This document shows, in pieces, positions 25,533 through 34,738 of a DNA stretch of 64,000 nucleotides. The translations under genes were made by a program, and so were the position numbers. Within the stretch, counting starts at the first letter, position 1. Each line of letters begins with the position of its first letter. The notes below the pieces were generated by a model that saw only the letters and a list, made by a program, of their open reading frames with translations, was not told the DNA's origin and ran no database searches. The stretch comes from Hymenobacter sp. BT730. GTDB taxonomy: Bacteria > Bacteroidota > Bacteroidia > Cytophagales > Hymenobacteraceae. The DNA lies in the NCBI RefSeq assembly GCF_030542105.1, contig NZ_JAUOFB010000003.1, positions 496,001-560,000 of the forward strand, given 5' to 3'.

Positions 25533-25649
25533 TTAATCCTGGCGGCTGTCGCGGGCTTTCTTTTTCTCTTCTTTAGCCGCTTTTTTCTCCTTAGTTGTTT
25601 TAGCCGGCTCCTTCTTTTTTTCTTTGCGGGGTTCTTGTGCTTTTGCCAT
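25533..25649 (-). CDS. 38-residue lysine-rich protein
   Basis: The frame encodes MAKAQEPRKEKKKEPAKTTK... ending ARDSRQD, with more than a third Lys and only polar or small residues. It has a clear ATG at 25649 and a TAA at 25533, and the hairpin beside the stop supports transcription. The codon pattern matches the neighbours. Its composition is like small nucleoid- or nucleic-acid-associated peptides, but no family motif is present. The alternative is a chance frame, which the length and composition cannot exclude. Confidence 0.6.
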   Translation of the reverse strand: MAKAQEPRKEKKKEPAKTTKEKKAAKEEKKKARDSRQD

Positions 25650-25724
25650 GATGGAGAGAAGTGAGGTAAGTAAATCTGTTTTTATTGCCTAACGAAAAGG
25701 CGGCTTTCAGTGTTGTGGAGGGCT

Positions 25725-26255
25725 TTATTTGAGGCCGGGCAAATACCGCTCGCGCAGAAGCTGCAGGTGGTGCGCCTCATGGCCGGCCATGATATAAGCT
25801 AAGGCCCGCACACTAACCGGATTATTGCTGGCCGTGCCCATTCGCTCTAAGGCATCCGGCTGGAAAGAGCGGAGTAAGCTCAGCGAGGCCGCCCGCACGG
25901 TATCATATTCCTCCAGAATATCGGCCATAGAGCGGGCATTGGCACCGGAAGCCGGCACGTAATCATTTTGCTCAAAGCCGGGCAAAGGCTGCTGGTCTCC
26001 GCGTGCAATACGCAGCGCGCGGTAAGCAAAAATGCGCTCTGTATCTATCATGTGAACCAACGACTCCTTGATGCTCCATTTGCCGGGAGCATAGGCAAAC
26101 TGTCCCTGTTCTTCCGTGAGAGGCTGCAGAAGTTGCCGTAGCTCACGCGGCTGTTGCTCTAGGAGCACCAATGGGTTAGTGCCGGCGGGGATCAGCCGGA
26201 CGTAGGTTTCATAGTAAGGGGCGTACTGGCCAGCGGCGGGACGGGTGGAAAGCAT
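25725..26255 (-). CDS. DinB-superfamily protein
   Basis: A 176-residue four-helix protein of the DinB_2 type. A His in SLVHMIDTERIFAYRA and two in IMAGHEAHHLQLL match the three metal-binding histidines of the DinB fold, which binds Zn or Ni. The PGKWSIKESLVHMID motif is typical. Related proteins include mycothiol- and bacillithiol-dependent S-transferases and stress-induced proteins; a thiol-transferase role is plausible but unproven. It is cytosolic and faces away from the secreted nuclease gene. Confidence 0.87.
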   Translation of the reverse strand: MLSTRPAAGQYAPYYETYVRLIPAGTNPLVLLEQQPRELRQLLQPLTEEQGQFAYAPGKWSIKESLVHMIDTERIFAYRALRIARGDQQPLPGFEQNDYVPASGANARSMADILEEYDTVRAASLSLLRSFQPDALERMGTASNNPVSVRALAYIMAGHEAHHLQLLRERYLPGLK

Positions 26256-26419
26256 GCGGCGGGTTTAACAGAGGAAGTAAATGCGAAACGCTGGCCAAGG
26301 TACAGAGAGTTGGCTGATATGGAAGCAGGCCGCGTTTATTCCGCTTACCAGTGCCCTCTGCCGCCATGCAACCGGTAGAGTGGCCGGTATTTTATGGTAA
26401 CATTCCGGTAATCGTGGAG

Positions 26420-26441
26420 TAGTTTTGGCCCAGTACTTTTG
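26420..26441 (+). promoter_or_regulatory. Tandem -7 elements before the secreted nuclease
   Basis: TAGTTTTG (26420-26427) and TACTTTTG (26434-26441) are both exact TAnnTTTG matches 28-50 bases upstream of the ATG. Two start sites or one spurious hit are possible. Confidence 0.55.
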
Positions 26442-26469
26442 CTTTTCAGTAATCCCCAACCCATTACGC

Positions 26470-29400
26470 ATGAAAAACACTTTACTCTTTCGCTGTCTGG
26501 CGGGCTATGCAGCAGTGCTGCTTTCCACTGGCAGCGCCTTTGCCCAGGCCTCACTGGGCGCCAGCCCGTACACAGAAACCTTTGATGGTATCGGCAGCGG
26601 GCTTCCTACCGGCTTTTCGGTCAGAACAGGCGCATCTGCTACAGCCCCAGGAGCTCCGGTAGCCACCTTTGGCACAGCAAAAGTGCTTTGGAACAATACC
26701 AGCGGCGCTTTTAAAAACTTTGCTTCCGCTGATGGGCTCACCCAAGCCGCTACAGCTGCTGAGCAAGACGCCTCTACAGATCGGGCTTTGGGTCTGCGCC
26801 AGACTGGCTCCGTTGGTGACCCCGGCGGGGCCTTTGTGTTTCAAATAGAAAACACCACGGGCAAAACCAACTTCAAATTAAGCTTCAAGCTGCAGTCCTT
26901 GGATGTGGCCTCCACCCGCACCGCAACCTGGACTGTTGACTATGGTATTGGTGCCACTCCTACTGCCTTCACAACGGTAGGCAGCACCGCCACCACGGGA
27001 GGCGCCACCTTCTCTAATAATACCGTTACCATTGATTTTGAAAACAAGCTCGATAACCAGACTGGTCCGGTCTGGATTCGCATTGTTGCCTTAACCGCTA
27101 CAACCGGATCCAGTAACCGGCCTTCGTCAGCCATAGATGATTTCTCCCTGACCTGGACTGCCGGCGCTACTTCCAGCCCGGCTATTTCGGTAACGCCCAC
27201 CACCCTGAACCTGGGTCGCCCAAACATCGGGACATCTTCTGCCGGCGTTCCTTATACCCTGAGCGCTTCTAACCTGACGGCTGATGTTACGGTGACAGCA
27301 ATTGCGCCTTTCACGGTATCAAAAGACAATACCACCTTTGCCGCTTCGGTTACGTTTACGCCCGCTGAGCTCACGGCCGGCCTGCCCGTTTACGTTCGGT
27401 TTACGCCTACCTCAAGCGGCGCGCAAAGCGGCAGCATTACCAACTCCAGCACCGGCGCCAACGATAAGCTGGTGACCGTAAGCGGTTTTGGCGTTGACCC
27501 CGACGACAATCAGTTTTCCTTTGACGAGTGCTCCGGCACCGACTTCGATGGCTGGATGGCCTATAGTGTAACTGGCACGCAAACCTGGGCCTGCACTACC
27601 TTTGGTCATGATGCCGCCGATACCGAAGGCAAAGCCAGCAAGCCTTACGGTGTCCAGATCAACGGCTACGCCAGTGGCAATAAGGAGAATGAAGACTGGC
27701 TTATCTCGCCGGCTCTGGCGCTGAGCGCTACGCAGTACCCACTCTTCTCCTTCTGGAGCCGCGTGGCATTCACCGGCCCCGGCTTGTCACTGCGCGTGTC
27801 TACCAACTACACCGGCTCCGGCGACCCGCACGCAGCGGGCGTTACCTGGACCGACCTGAACGCTGATTTCGCTACGGGCGATACCTGGACCGACACCGGC
27901 GACATCGACCTTTCTGCCTATAAAGGCCAAACCGTTTACCTGGCATTTGTTTACACGAGTACCACCACCGGCGCGGCCCGCTGGACCCTGGACGACCTGC
28001 GCCTGCGCAACTCCAGCACCCCCGCCGCCACCATACTGGCAGCTATACCCCAGCTGCTGGACTTCGGCTACCAGGTGGTAAACACCGGCGCAAATAAAAG
28101 CTTTGTTGCCACGCTGAAAAACCTCACGGCCAACGCCACTATCAGCTCCAACAACCCGGATTTTGTGCTCTCGAAAGACGGTACCAGCAATTTCGTTTCC
28201 TCCCTCACGTATACTCCCGCCGAAGTGGCACAAGGCAAGGCTACGGTTACCGTACTCTTTTTGCCTACAGTAGCCATGGGTACCTACAAAGGCACCATCA
28301 CAATAGCTTCAGCCGGCGCAACCAGCGCTACTGTTACCGTGATGGGCAACACTATTGAGGCCGAGAAGACCCTGGAGGTAGTAAACTGGAACATGGAATG
28401 GTTTGGCTCGCCCGATCAGAACCCCGCCAACGACGACCTGCAGCAGGCTAACGCTCTGAAAGTCCTGAAGGCCCTGAATGCCGACGTATTTGCCTTGGCC
28501 GAAGTAGTAGATACTGTTCGCCTGGGCACCATCGTGCGTCAGATGGGCGGCTATAAGTATATGGTGTCAGACTTTGGTTCAAACGTAACGGATGCCAACT
28601 CGGCCGACTATGCTAAAGCTCAGAAACTGGCATTTGTATATCGTCCTACCATCGTAAAAAATCCCACGTTTACGGGCCTGCTGCGCTGCACTACCTGTGA
28701 TGATTATGGTTACTGGGCCTCAGGGCGCTTCCCCTATCTGATGGAGGCTGATGTAACCCTGAACAACGTAACGCAGCACATCAATTTCATTCTGATTCAC
28801 GCCAAAGCCAACGTAACGCCCCTGGCAGAGTCTTATGAACGCCGCAAGAAAGGTGCGGAAGCGCTGAAGGCCAAACTGGATGCTGACTTCGCTGACAAGA
28901 ATGTTATCCTCCTCGGCGACTTCAACGATGACCTGGACAAGACCATCACCACCGGCATCAGCACTACGGCCTCTTCCTACGCTGCTTTCACGGCAGATGC
29001 GACCAACTATACGGCCCTCACACTGCCCCTGAGCCTGGCCGGTGGTAAGTCCACGGTATCGTATAATGATATCATCGACCACGTCGTGGTATCAAATGAG
29101 ATGAACCAGTTCTATCTGGCTGGCTCAGCCCGCATCCGTACGGACGTGGCTGATCTGGTAGACGACTATGGCAACACCACCACCGACCACTATCCGGTGA
29201 TGACGCGCTTTAACACAGCCAACATTGCTCTGCCAACCAAGCAGCAAGTGGCACTCAACCGTCAGCTGAGTGTATTCCCTAACCCGGCCAGCACGGCCGT
29301 TCGTTTGCAGCTGGCGTCTGCCGGCACCAAGCCCGTGCGCCTGCAGGTTAGCTCTGTTGATGGCCGCACAGTGGTGGAAGCTACCGGCACCCTGGAGCAG

Positions 29401-29508
29401 ATAAACCAGCGCCTGAACCAGCAGTTTGGCCGACTGAGCTCTGGTCTGTATATCATTCGGGTAACCAGCGGCAACAAGCTGTACACCCAGCGTTTGCAGA
29501 AGCAATAA
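26470..29508 (+). CDS. Secreted multidomain endonuclease/phosphatase-family protein with T9SS sorting domain
   Basis: The 1012-residue protein starts with a signal peptide (ATG 26470, cleavage near AFAQ). In order: a lectin-like domain around residues 30-235; an Ig-like repeat (AISVTPTTLNLG...VTVSGFG, about 240-350); a choice-of-anchor J jelly roll (NEDWLISPALALSATQYPLFSFWSR, about 355-525); a second Ig-like repeat (about 530-630); and an endonuclease/exonuclease/phosphatase domain from LEVVNWNMEWFG near 635 to GDFNDDLD near 815 and DHYPVMTRF near 906. It ends with a type IX sorting domain (LSVFPNPAS ... GLYIIRV...). It would be exported by T9SS and left on the surface or released, probably cleaving nucleic acids or phosphoesters. 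Confidence 0.9.
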   Translation: MKNTLLFRCLAGYAAVLLSTGSAFAQASLGASPYTETFDGIGSGLPTGFSVRTGASATAPGAPVATFGTAKVLWNNTSGAFKNFASADGLTQAATAAEQDASTDRALGLRQTGSVGDPGGAFVFQIENTTGKTNFKLSFKLQSLDVASTRTATWTVDYGIGATPTAFTTVGSTATTGGATFSNNTVTIDFENKLDNQTGPVWIRIVALTATTGSSNRPSSAIDDFSLTWTAGATSSPAISVTPTTLNLGRPNIGTSSAGVPYTLSASNLTADVTVTAIAPFTVSKDNTTFAASVTFTPAELTAGLPVYVRFTPTSSGAQSGSITNSSTGANDKLVTVSGFGVDPDDNQFSFDECSGTDFDGWMAYSVTGTQTWACTTFGHDAADTEGKASKPYGVQINGYASGNKENEDWLISPALALSATQYPLFSFWSRVAFTGPGLSLRVSTNYTGSGDPHAAGVTWTDLNADFATGDTWTDTGDIDLSAYKGQTVYLAFVYTSTTTGAARWTLDDLRLRNSSTPAATILAAIPQLLDFGYQVVNTGANKSFVATLKNLTANATISSNNPDFVLSKDGTSNFVSSLTYTPAEVAQGKATVTVLFLPTVAMGTYKGTITIASAGATSATVTVMGNTIEAEKTLEVVNWNMEWFGSPDQNPANDDLQQANALKVLKALNADVFALAEVVDTVRLGTIVRQMGGYKYMVSDFGSNVTDANSADYAKAQKLAFVYRPTIVKNPTFTGLLRCTTCDDYGYWASGRFPYLMEADVTLNNVTQHINFILIHAKANVTPLAESYERRKKGAEALKAKLDADFADKNVILLGDFNDDLDKTITTGISTTASSYAAFTADATNYTALTLPLSLAGGKSTVSYNDIIDHVVVSNEMNQFYLAGSARIRTDVADLVDDYGNTTTDHYPVMTRFNTANIALPTKQQVALNRQLSVFPNPASTAVRLQLASAGTKPVRLQVSSVDGRTVVEATGTLEQINQRLNQQFGRLSSGLYIIRVTSGNKLYTQRLQKQ

Positions 29509-29524
29509 GCTCAGTAAATTCAGT

Positions 29525-29554
29525 AAAAAGCCCGCCGAATCCGGCGGGCTTTTT
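29525..29554 (+). terminator. Terminator of the secreted nuclease
   Basis: Thirteen-base arms (29525-29537, 29542-29554) and a T tract, 16 bases past the stop. Confidence 0.85.
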
Positions 29555-29637
29555 TTATGCGCCACTGGGTACAGCAACGCCTGGCCAACAGGCACGTACA
29601 TGCGGGCGTACTTTCTCTTCATTTGATTTATTTCCCT

Positions 29638-30144
29638 ATGTCAACTCTTGCCGAAAAAGGGGTAAAAATTGCCAAGAATGCGGTGTTCAGCATGTTTTTA
29701 AAACGAGCTACCCGGCTTCTGGGCAAACCCTTTGCCGTAGTAGTAGCCCTGCGTGAAGTAGCAGCTAAGCTCGATGATGAAAACAGCAAAAAGGGGCCTT
29801 TCCAGCAAACCATTGATATGGTGCGCACACTCATTCGCTTGGTAAATGCCTACGTTACGGGCGCTTACCGGCGCATCGAGCCCAGTACTATTATCTCCGG
29901 GCTGGCCGTACTGCTTTACGTACTCTCTCCTATTGACCTAGTGCCCGATTTTATCCCTGTTGTGGGTCTGTTGGATGATCTGGCGCTGATCAGCTGGTTT
30001 ATCAGCAAGTTCCGGGATGAGCTGGTCAGCTTTCAGGAATGGGAACAGGCGCATGCTACCGAGGCTACAGCCATTGCGGCGGCCGTCCCTGCCGCTACCG
30101 ATGCAACCATAACTGGTGCAGCAACGGAGCTGGGGCATTCTTAA
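29638..30144 (+). CDS. YkvA-family (DUF1232) membrane protein
   Basis: The 168-residue protein contains the DUF1232 signature, AVLLYVLSPIDLVPDFIPVVGLLDDLALI, near residues 85-113, which forms a short hairpin of one or two membrane helices. An amphipathic N-terminal half with basic residues precedes it, and the C-terminus is an Ala/Thr-rich tail. YkvA proteins are widespread small membrane proteins without a known activity. The ATG at 29638 gives a typical length; earlier frames extend into the terminator. Confidence 0.85.
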   Translation: MSTLAEKGVKIAKNAVFSMFLKRATRLLGKPFAVVVALREVAAKLDDENSKKGPFQQTIDMVRTLIRLVNAYVTGAYRRIEPSTIISGLAVLLYVLSPIDLVPDFIPVVGLLDDLALISWFISKFRDELVSFQEWEQAHATEATAIAAAVPAATDATITGAATELGHS

Positions 30145-30227
30145 GCATTTGCTTAGCACCTCCTTTATAGAATTCTGGCGCTGTCTTCCATTGAGGAAGG
30201 CGGCGCTTTTCGTTTCTTCGTGCCGCT

Positions 30228-31529
30228 ATGATATATCCGCGTTTTTCTCATGTCCCGGTAAAGCAGGTCTTTAGCCTTATTTTATGTCTGCTACTGCTAA
30301 GCCTGAAAGCTGTAGGGCAAGCAGGCACTCCCATTACTCTGCTGCAACCCGATGCCGTTTTTGACGGCGAAACGCTGCACGCGGGCTGGGCAGTATTGGT
30401 GGAAGGTGAAAAAATAAGAGCCTGTGGCCCAGCGGCGCAGCTTCCAGCGCCTGCAGGAGCCCGTACCATTGCGCTGCCTGGGCTTACCCTCCTGCCCGGC
30501 TTCATTGAAGGCCACTCCCACTTGTTGCTGCATCCCTATAATGAGGCGACGTGGAATGAGCAAGTGATGCAGGAGCCGCAGGCGCTGCGCGTGGCCCGCG
30601 CCACGGTGCATGCAAAGAAAACGCTGCTGGCCGGCTTCACCACCTCCCGGGATTTAGGCACTGAAGGCGCTGGCTATGCCGATGTAGCCCTGAAACAAGC
30701 TATTCAGGAAGGCATTATTCCCGGCCCGCGCTTGCTGGTGGCGGGGCCTGCGCTGGTAGCCACGGGCAGCTATGGGCCTAAGCTCACGGCTGATGTAGCA
30801 GTGCCTCAGGGCGCCCAGGAAGCCGACGGGGTAGATGGTATTGTACGCGCCGTGCGCGAGCAGATTGGCAAAGGAGCCGACATTATTAAAGTATATGCTG
30901 ATTACCGCTGGGGTAAGGATGAGCCTAGCCGACCTACTTTTTCCCAGGAAGAACTTACCCTCATTGTGCAGACGGCCCGCAGCGCTGGCCGACCCGTGGT
31001 AGCCCATGCCAGCACCCCGGAGGGCATGCGCCGCGCCACTCTGGCCGGAGTTGAAACCATAGAACACGGCGACGGTGGCACCCTGGAAGTATTCCGGTTG
31101 ATGAAGAAGAAAGGTGTAGCCCTCTGCCCCACCGTAGCGGCCGGCGACGCCAGCGCCCAATACAAAGGCTGGCGCAAAGGCCAGGATCCATTGCCCGAGC
31201 GCATACAGGAAAAGCACCAAAGTATGGCCGCCGCACTACAAAGCGGGGTAGCGTTGGCCATTGGCGGGGATGTAGGCGTATTCACGCACGGAGACAATGC
31301 CCGGGAGGCCAAGCTGCTGGTACAGGAATATGGGATGAAACCCCTGGCCGTGGTGCAGGGCCTCACCAGCGGCAATGCCCAACTCTTTCATCTGGCAGAC
31401 CGGGGCCGTCTGGCACCCGGTCTGCTGGCCGATATAGTGGGCGTGCAGGGTAACCCCACCCAGGATATTCAGACCCTGCACCGGGTAAAGCTGGTTATGA
31501 AAGGCGGCATTCTTTACCAGCAGCCTTAG
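30228..31529 (+). CDS. Exported amidohydrolase (imidazolonepropionase-like)
   Basis: The 433-residue protein begins with a hydrophobic signal segment (PVKQVFSLILCLLLLSLKAVGQ). The metal-dependent amidohydrolase fold follows: LPGFIEGHSHLLLHP with the HxH metal pair near residue 95, RDLGTEG, VAHASTPEGMRRATLAG and IEHGDGG with further His ligands, and GGDVGVFTHGDNA with the catalytic Asp near residue 350. The closest pattern is the Xaa-Pro dipeptidase / imidazolonepropionase-like group, which often acts on peptides or lactams in the periplasm. The substrate is unproven. Confidence 0.9.
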   Translation: MIYPRFSHVPVKQVFSLILCLLLLSLKAVGQAGTPITLLQPDAVFDGETLHAGWAVLVEGEKIRACGPAAQLPAPAGARTIALPGLTLLPGFIEGHSHLLLHPYNEATWNEQVMQEPQALRVARATVHAKKTLLAGFTTSRDLGTEGAGYADVALKQAIQEGIIPGPRLLVAGPALVATGSYGPKLTADVAVPQGAQEADGVDGIVRAVREQIGKGADIIKVYADYRWGKDEPSRPTFSQEELTLIVQTARSAGRPVVAHASTPEGMRRATLAGVETIEHGDGGTLEVFRLMKKKGVALCPTVAAGDASAQYKGWRKGQDPLPERIQEKHQSMAAALQSGVALAIGGDVGVFTHGDNAREAKLLVQEYGMKPLAVVQGLTSGNAQLFHLADRGRLAPGLLADIVGVQGNPTQDIQTLHRVKLVMKGGILYQQP

Positions 31530-31535
31530 CCCTCG

Positions 31536-32291
31536 CTAAGGTCGCTCCACGCCTACCGCTTTTAGCTGATCAGCGTATTTATCGTAGAGCACCCGCAGGT
31601 CGTGGCCGTGCTTGTCGGCATCTACTCCTTTGCTGATGTTGCTGGTATGGAAGCGGTGCAGGTGGCTGATGTGGGGGCAAACAACGGGCAGATGCCCGGC
31701 CAGCAGGAACCGCACATACAGGTCCAGATCTTCGGCCATGGCTAGCTGCTCATCATACCCTTGTACTTCCTGAAATAGGGTACGGCTGTAGCACACATTA
31801 CCCTGAATAAAGTGCTCCGCTTTGAAGATAGCGCGCAGCATATCGGCCGCCGAATCAAACTGCCAGGCATAATAGTCTTCCTGGGGCAGGTAGCGGCGCT
31901 CCTCGTCTATGCGCAGGAAATCCGCTACAAACCATTGGGCTTCCGGGTGGCGGTTTACCTGGGCGGCATAATGGTAGAGCGTACGCTGCAGCAACAGGTC
32001 GTCGTCGTCCAAGGGCACAATCCAGGCATGCTGCGGGGCGTGCTTTACCAGCTGGTTGCGAGCGGGACCAGGCAATAGTTTCTGCTGACTGGGCCAATAG
32101 CGGAGAGGAAGGCCGGGCTGGGCGGCGGCTTCCTGCAGCCAGTCGGCTGAGCCATCGGTGCAGGCATTTTCGCAGATGAGGTGTTCAGCAGAAATATCCA
32201 AAGGAGCCAGTACGCTGGCCCGAACGCTGGCAACGGCTTCTGGCAAAAATTGCCGACGGTTGTGCGTGGGAGTAATAACGACGAAGTGCAT
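31536..32291 (-). CDS. Family 2 glycosyltransferase
   Basis: A 251-residue GT-A enzyme starts VVITPTHNRRQFLPEAVASV, carries the acidic substrate motif PLDDDDLLLQRTLYHY near residue 97, and a downstream GYDEQLAMAEDLDLYVRFL segment that matches the catalytic Asp-Glu region of GT2. It has no membrane helix and is shorter than processive synthases. It probably adds a sugar to a surface glycan or other acceptor. It is convergent with the amidohydrolase, with stops six bases apart and no evident hairpin. Confidence 0.9.
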   Translation of the reverse strand: MHFVVITPTHNRRQFLPEAVASVRASVLAPLDISAEHLICENACTDGSADWLQEAAAQPGLPLRYWPSQQKLLPGPARNQLVKHAPQHAWIVPLDDDDLLLQRTLYHYAAQVNRHPEAQWFVADFLRIDEERRYLPQEDYYAWQFDSAADMLRAIFKAEHFIQGNVCYSRTLFQEVQGYDEQLAMAEDLDLYVRFLLAGHLPVVCPHISHLHRFHTSNISKGVDADKHGHDLRVLYDKYADQLKAVGVERP

Positions 32292-32389
32292 GGGTGCTCT
32301 TTCGGATTTAACCCAAAAAAGTTACCCCCCGCTGGGCCTCAACTTTCCCGGGCATTCCGGCGTTAGCTAGCCAAGTGTCCCCAGCTACT

Positions 32390-32689
32390 ATGTCCAAGTT
32401 CGTCGTATCGGTGCGGCTCCCTGAGTTTTTCGATGAGGAGTTTGTTGCGCTTATTCCGGCTCACCGCACGTTTGTCAATCAGCTGATTGAGCAATGCGTG
32501 GTGGAAGTGTATGCCATCAGCGCCGACCGCTCCCGGGGGTGGATAACGATGAACGGACCTTCCAGCGAAGCCGTACGGGCTATTGTGGAGCAGCTGCCGC
32601 TGTACCGCTTTTTCAAGCAGATTGAAATTGATGAGCTGTTTTTATTCGACAGTTCCGCTTCCCGTTTTCCGCGTCTCAGCTTGAATTAG
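32390..32689 (+). CDS. Small dimeric alpha-beta barrel-like protein
   Basis: A 99-residue protein (SKFVVSVRLPEFFDEEFVALIPAHRTFVNQLIEQCVVEVYAISADRSRGWITMNG...) has the beta-alpha-beta alternation of YCII and muconolactone-isomerase-like ferredoxin folds. The SEAVRAIVEQLPLYRFFKQIEIDELF end fits that fold. No catalytic residues can be assigned. ATG 32390 is used; an in-frame GTG at 32375 would add five residues. It lies 73 bases from the DUF1571 gene. Confidence 0.72.
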   Translation: MSKFVVSVRLPEFFDEEFVALIPAHRTFVNQLIEQCVVEVYAISADRSRGWITMNGPSSEAVRAIVEQLPLYRFFKQIEIDELFLFDSSASRFPRLSLN

Positions 32690-32761
32690 CTATATTTCTG
32701 ATAGCTGGGCTTCGGCTCGGTTTCTGCAGAAGGCCAGTTTGTGTTTTGTTGTTTCTTGTAT

Positions 32762-33613
32762 ATGATGCGTTTTCTTCGGCAAATTTCTATGGCACTAACC
32801 CTGGCTGTTATGCTAGGCGCCGCCTCTGCTCCGGCCGAAAAAATAACCACTGCCCAGCTGGTTACCCGCCTGAGCACTTCTATCAGTAATTTGAAAACCC
32901 TACGCTGTAATGTGCGGGCGCAGGAACGTATTGGCGCAAGCTACCAACAGGCCCGCACCCAAATGAAAATTGCCTACTCCCCGTTACGCGTGTATCTGCG
33001 CAACCAGAAAGGCATAGAAGTGCTATGGGTGCATGGCCAGAACGATGGCGACGCCTGGGTATATCCCAACAGCTTCCCCTACGTTACGCTTAGCCTTGAC
33101 CCGAACGGTACGCTGATGCGCAAAAATCAGCACCATAGCATTCTGGATGCTGGTTTTGGCACTATTGCAGAAATTCTGCACGGCTCCGGCAAGCGCCAGG
33201 ACCTGGCGTTTGAGCGTAGCTTCCAATACACCGGCGACACGCTGGTATCGGGGCGCCCTTGCTTTGTGCTGCGCTCCGACTTTCCCCAGTTCCGGTACGT
33301 GAGTTATAAGCTTACCAAGCCCGAAACAGCCGCTCAGATTGCCGATAAATTCGGGAGTGGCGAGTACCGCATTCTGGAGCGCAACCACCTCAGCCCTGCC
33401 GAAGTGGTACCGGCCGGCAGAACCCTGCAGGTACCCAATGCCTACGGCCGACGCACTATTGTTTGTGTGGATCAGAAGCTGTTTCTCCCCATGGCCGTGC
33501 AGGTATTTGATGACAAAGGCCTGTTTGAGAAGTTTGAGTTTTCAGACGTCATTGCCAATCAGCCCATTCCGGTAGCCGAGTTCAGCAAGGATTACAAAGA
33601 GTATAAGCTGTAA
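32762..33613 (+). CDS. Exported DUF1571 protein with a LysM-like insert
   Basis: The 283-residue protein has a signal sequence (MRFLRQISMALTLAVMLGAASA). The body matches DUF1571: SISNLKTLRCNVRAQERIGASYQQARTQMKIAYSPLRVYLRNQKGIEVLWVHGQN and RKNQHHSILDAGFGTIAEIL. Between residues about 190 and 225 it contains ETAAQIADKFGSGEYRILERN and PAGRTLQVPN, the spacing of a LysM peptidoglycan-binding module, before the final beta segment. It should be a periplasmic or cell-wall protein of unknown role. Either ATG 32762 or 32765 may be the start. Confidence 0.85.
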   Translation: MMRFLRQISMALTLAVMLGAASAPAEKITTAQLVTRLSTSISNLKTLRCNVRAQERIGASYQQARTQMKIAYSPLRVYLRNQKGIEVLWVHGQNDGDAWVYPNSFPYVTLSLDPNGTLMRKNQHHSILDAGFGTIAEILHGSGKRQDLAFERSFQYTGDTLVSGRPCFVLRSDFPQFRYVSYKLTKPETAAQIADKFGSGEYRILERNHLSPAEVVPAGRTLQVPNAYGRRTIVCVDQKLFLPMAVQVFDDKGLFEKFEFSDVIANQPIPVAEFSKDYKEYKL

Positions 33614-33662
33614 CCCTAAAATTGTACCCGGGCCCGGGTATACTTTGCCCTTATCTTTCAAC

Positions 33663-33691
33663 AAAAAGCCTCGCAGTTTGCGAGGCTTTTT
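33663..33691 (+). terminator. Terminator of the DUF1571 gene
   Basis: Thirteen-base arms (33663-33675, 33679-33691), three-base loop and T-rich tail. Confidence 0.85.
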
Positions 33692-33753
33692 GCTTTTAGA
33701 ATGAATAGGCCACAAAATCAACCCACTCCGACAAATCCGAATGCGTCCGTGGT

Positions 33754-34632
33754 TTAGCGGCGCATGGTTTTTTCAATTTCGTCCCACATAGGGGCCGGAA
33801 TTGCTTCCAGCTTGTTGAACTCCCCTGCTCCATTCAGCCACTCTCCCCCATCAATGGTCACCACTTCGCCGTTCATGTAGGCAGAGAAATCCGACACCAG
33901 GTAGGCTGCCAGGTTGGCCAGTTCCTGATGCTCGCCTACTCGTTTGAGTGGCACCGAAGCAGCGGGGTCCAGCTTTTTGGCCAGCGGCTCGGGGAAGAGG
34001 CGGCTCCAGGCACCTTCCGTAGGGAATGGACCGGGCGCAATGGCGTTGGAGCGGATGCCATATTTCGCCCATTCCACCGCCAGGGAGCGGGTCATAGCCA
34101 ATACGCCCGCTTTGGCTGCCGCCGAGGGCACCACAAAAGCAGAGCCGACCGAGGCATACGTAGTAACGATATTGAGGATGGTGCCGGGCTTTTTCTCGGC
34201 AATCCAGCGCTTGCCAAAGGCCAGCGTGCAGTTGTAAGAGCCTTTCAGTACAATATCTACAATCACATCAAACGCCTTGTGGCTCAGGCGCTCCGTTGGG
34301 CTGATGAAGTTGCCGGCCGCATTGTTCAGGAGTACATCTACCCCGCCAAAAGTGTCGATGGTGCGCTGGAGCATGGCTTCCACTTCATCGTATTTGCGCA
34401 CGTCGCACTGCACGGCCAGCACATTGCCGCCGGTTTTCTGGCGCAGTTCTGCCGCTGTCTTCTCCAGCACATCCAGCTTACGGCTGGTAATGGTAACATC
34501 GGCGCCCAGCTGTAGAAAATAAGTAGTCATGGCCCGTCCCAGGCCAGTGCCGCCGCCGGTTACAACAATGGTTTTACCTTGAAGCGCGTTGTCGCGGAGC
34601 ATGGGTTGGGCGTAGGGGAGGGTTGAGGCCAT
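33754..34632 (-). CDS. SDR-family enoyl-CoA reductase-like protein
   Basis: The 292-residue protein has TGGGTGLGRAMTTYFLQLGADVTITSRK for NADP(H) binding, CDVRKYDEVEAML, NNAAGNFISPTERLS and NIVTTYASVGSAFVVPSAAAKAGVLAMTRSLAVEW. The GGxTGxG motif and AAGNF segment resemble 2,4-dienoyl-CoA reductases, where the usual Tyr is replaced and Lys remains. It probably reduces conjugated enoyl-CoA in fatty-acid degradation. A role in general SDR chemistry remains possible. No other beta-oxidation gene lies in the window. Confidence 0.85.
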   Translation of the reverse strand: MASTLPYAQPMLRDNALQGKTIVVTGGGTGLGRAMTTYFLQLGADVTITSRKLDVLEKTAAELRQKTGGNVLAVQCDVRKYDEVEAMLQRTIDTFGGVDVLLNNAAGNFISPTERLSHKAFDVIVDIVLKGSYNCTLAFGKRWIAEKKPGTILNIVTTYASVGSAFVVPSAAAKAGVLAMTRSLAVEWAKYGIRSNAIAPGPFPTEGAWSRLFPEPLAKKLDPAASVPLKRVGEHQELANLAAYLVSDFSAYMNGEVVTIDGGEWLNGAGEFNKLEAIPAPMWDEIEKTMRR

Positions 34633-34726
34633 GAGAGAATATGGTGAAGAAGAAAAGTAGGATGCAAGCAGCGCAATTACGCAAATTGCCGCGGCTTCTT
34701 CCTGATAAGTAGTTCGGGTATTTTCC

Positions 34727-34734
34727 GACTTTTG
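34727..34734 (+). promoter_or_regulatory. -7-like element GACTTTTG with leaderless spacing
   Basis: It differs from TAnnTTTG at the first base only and ends four bases before the ATG at 34739. Confidence 0.4.
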
Positions 34735-34738
34735 CCTG

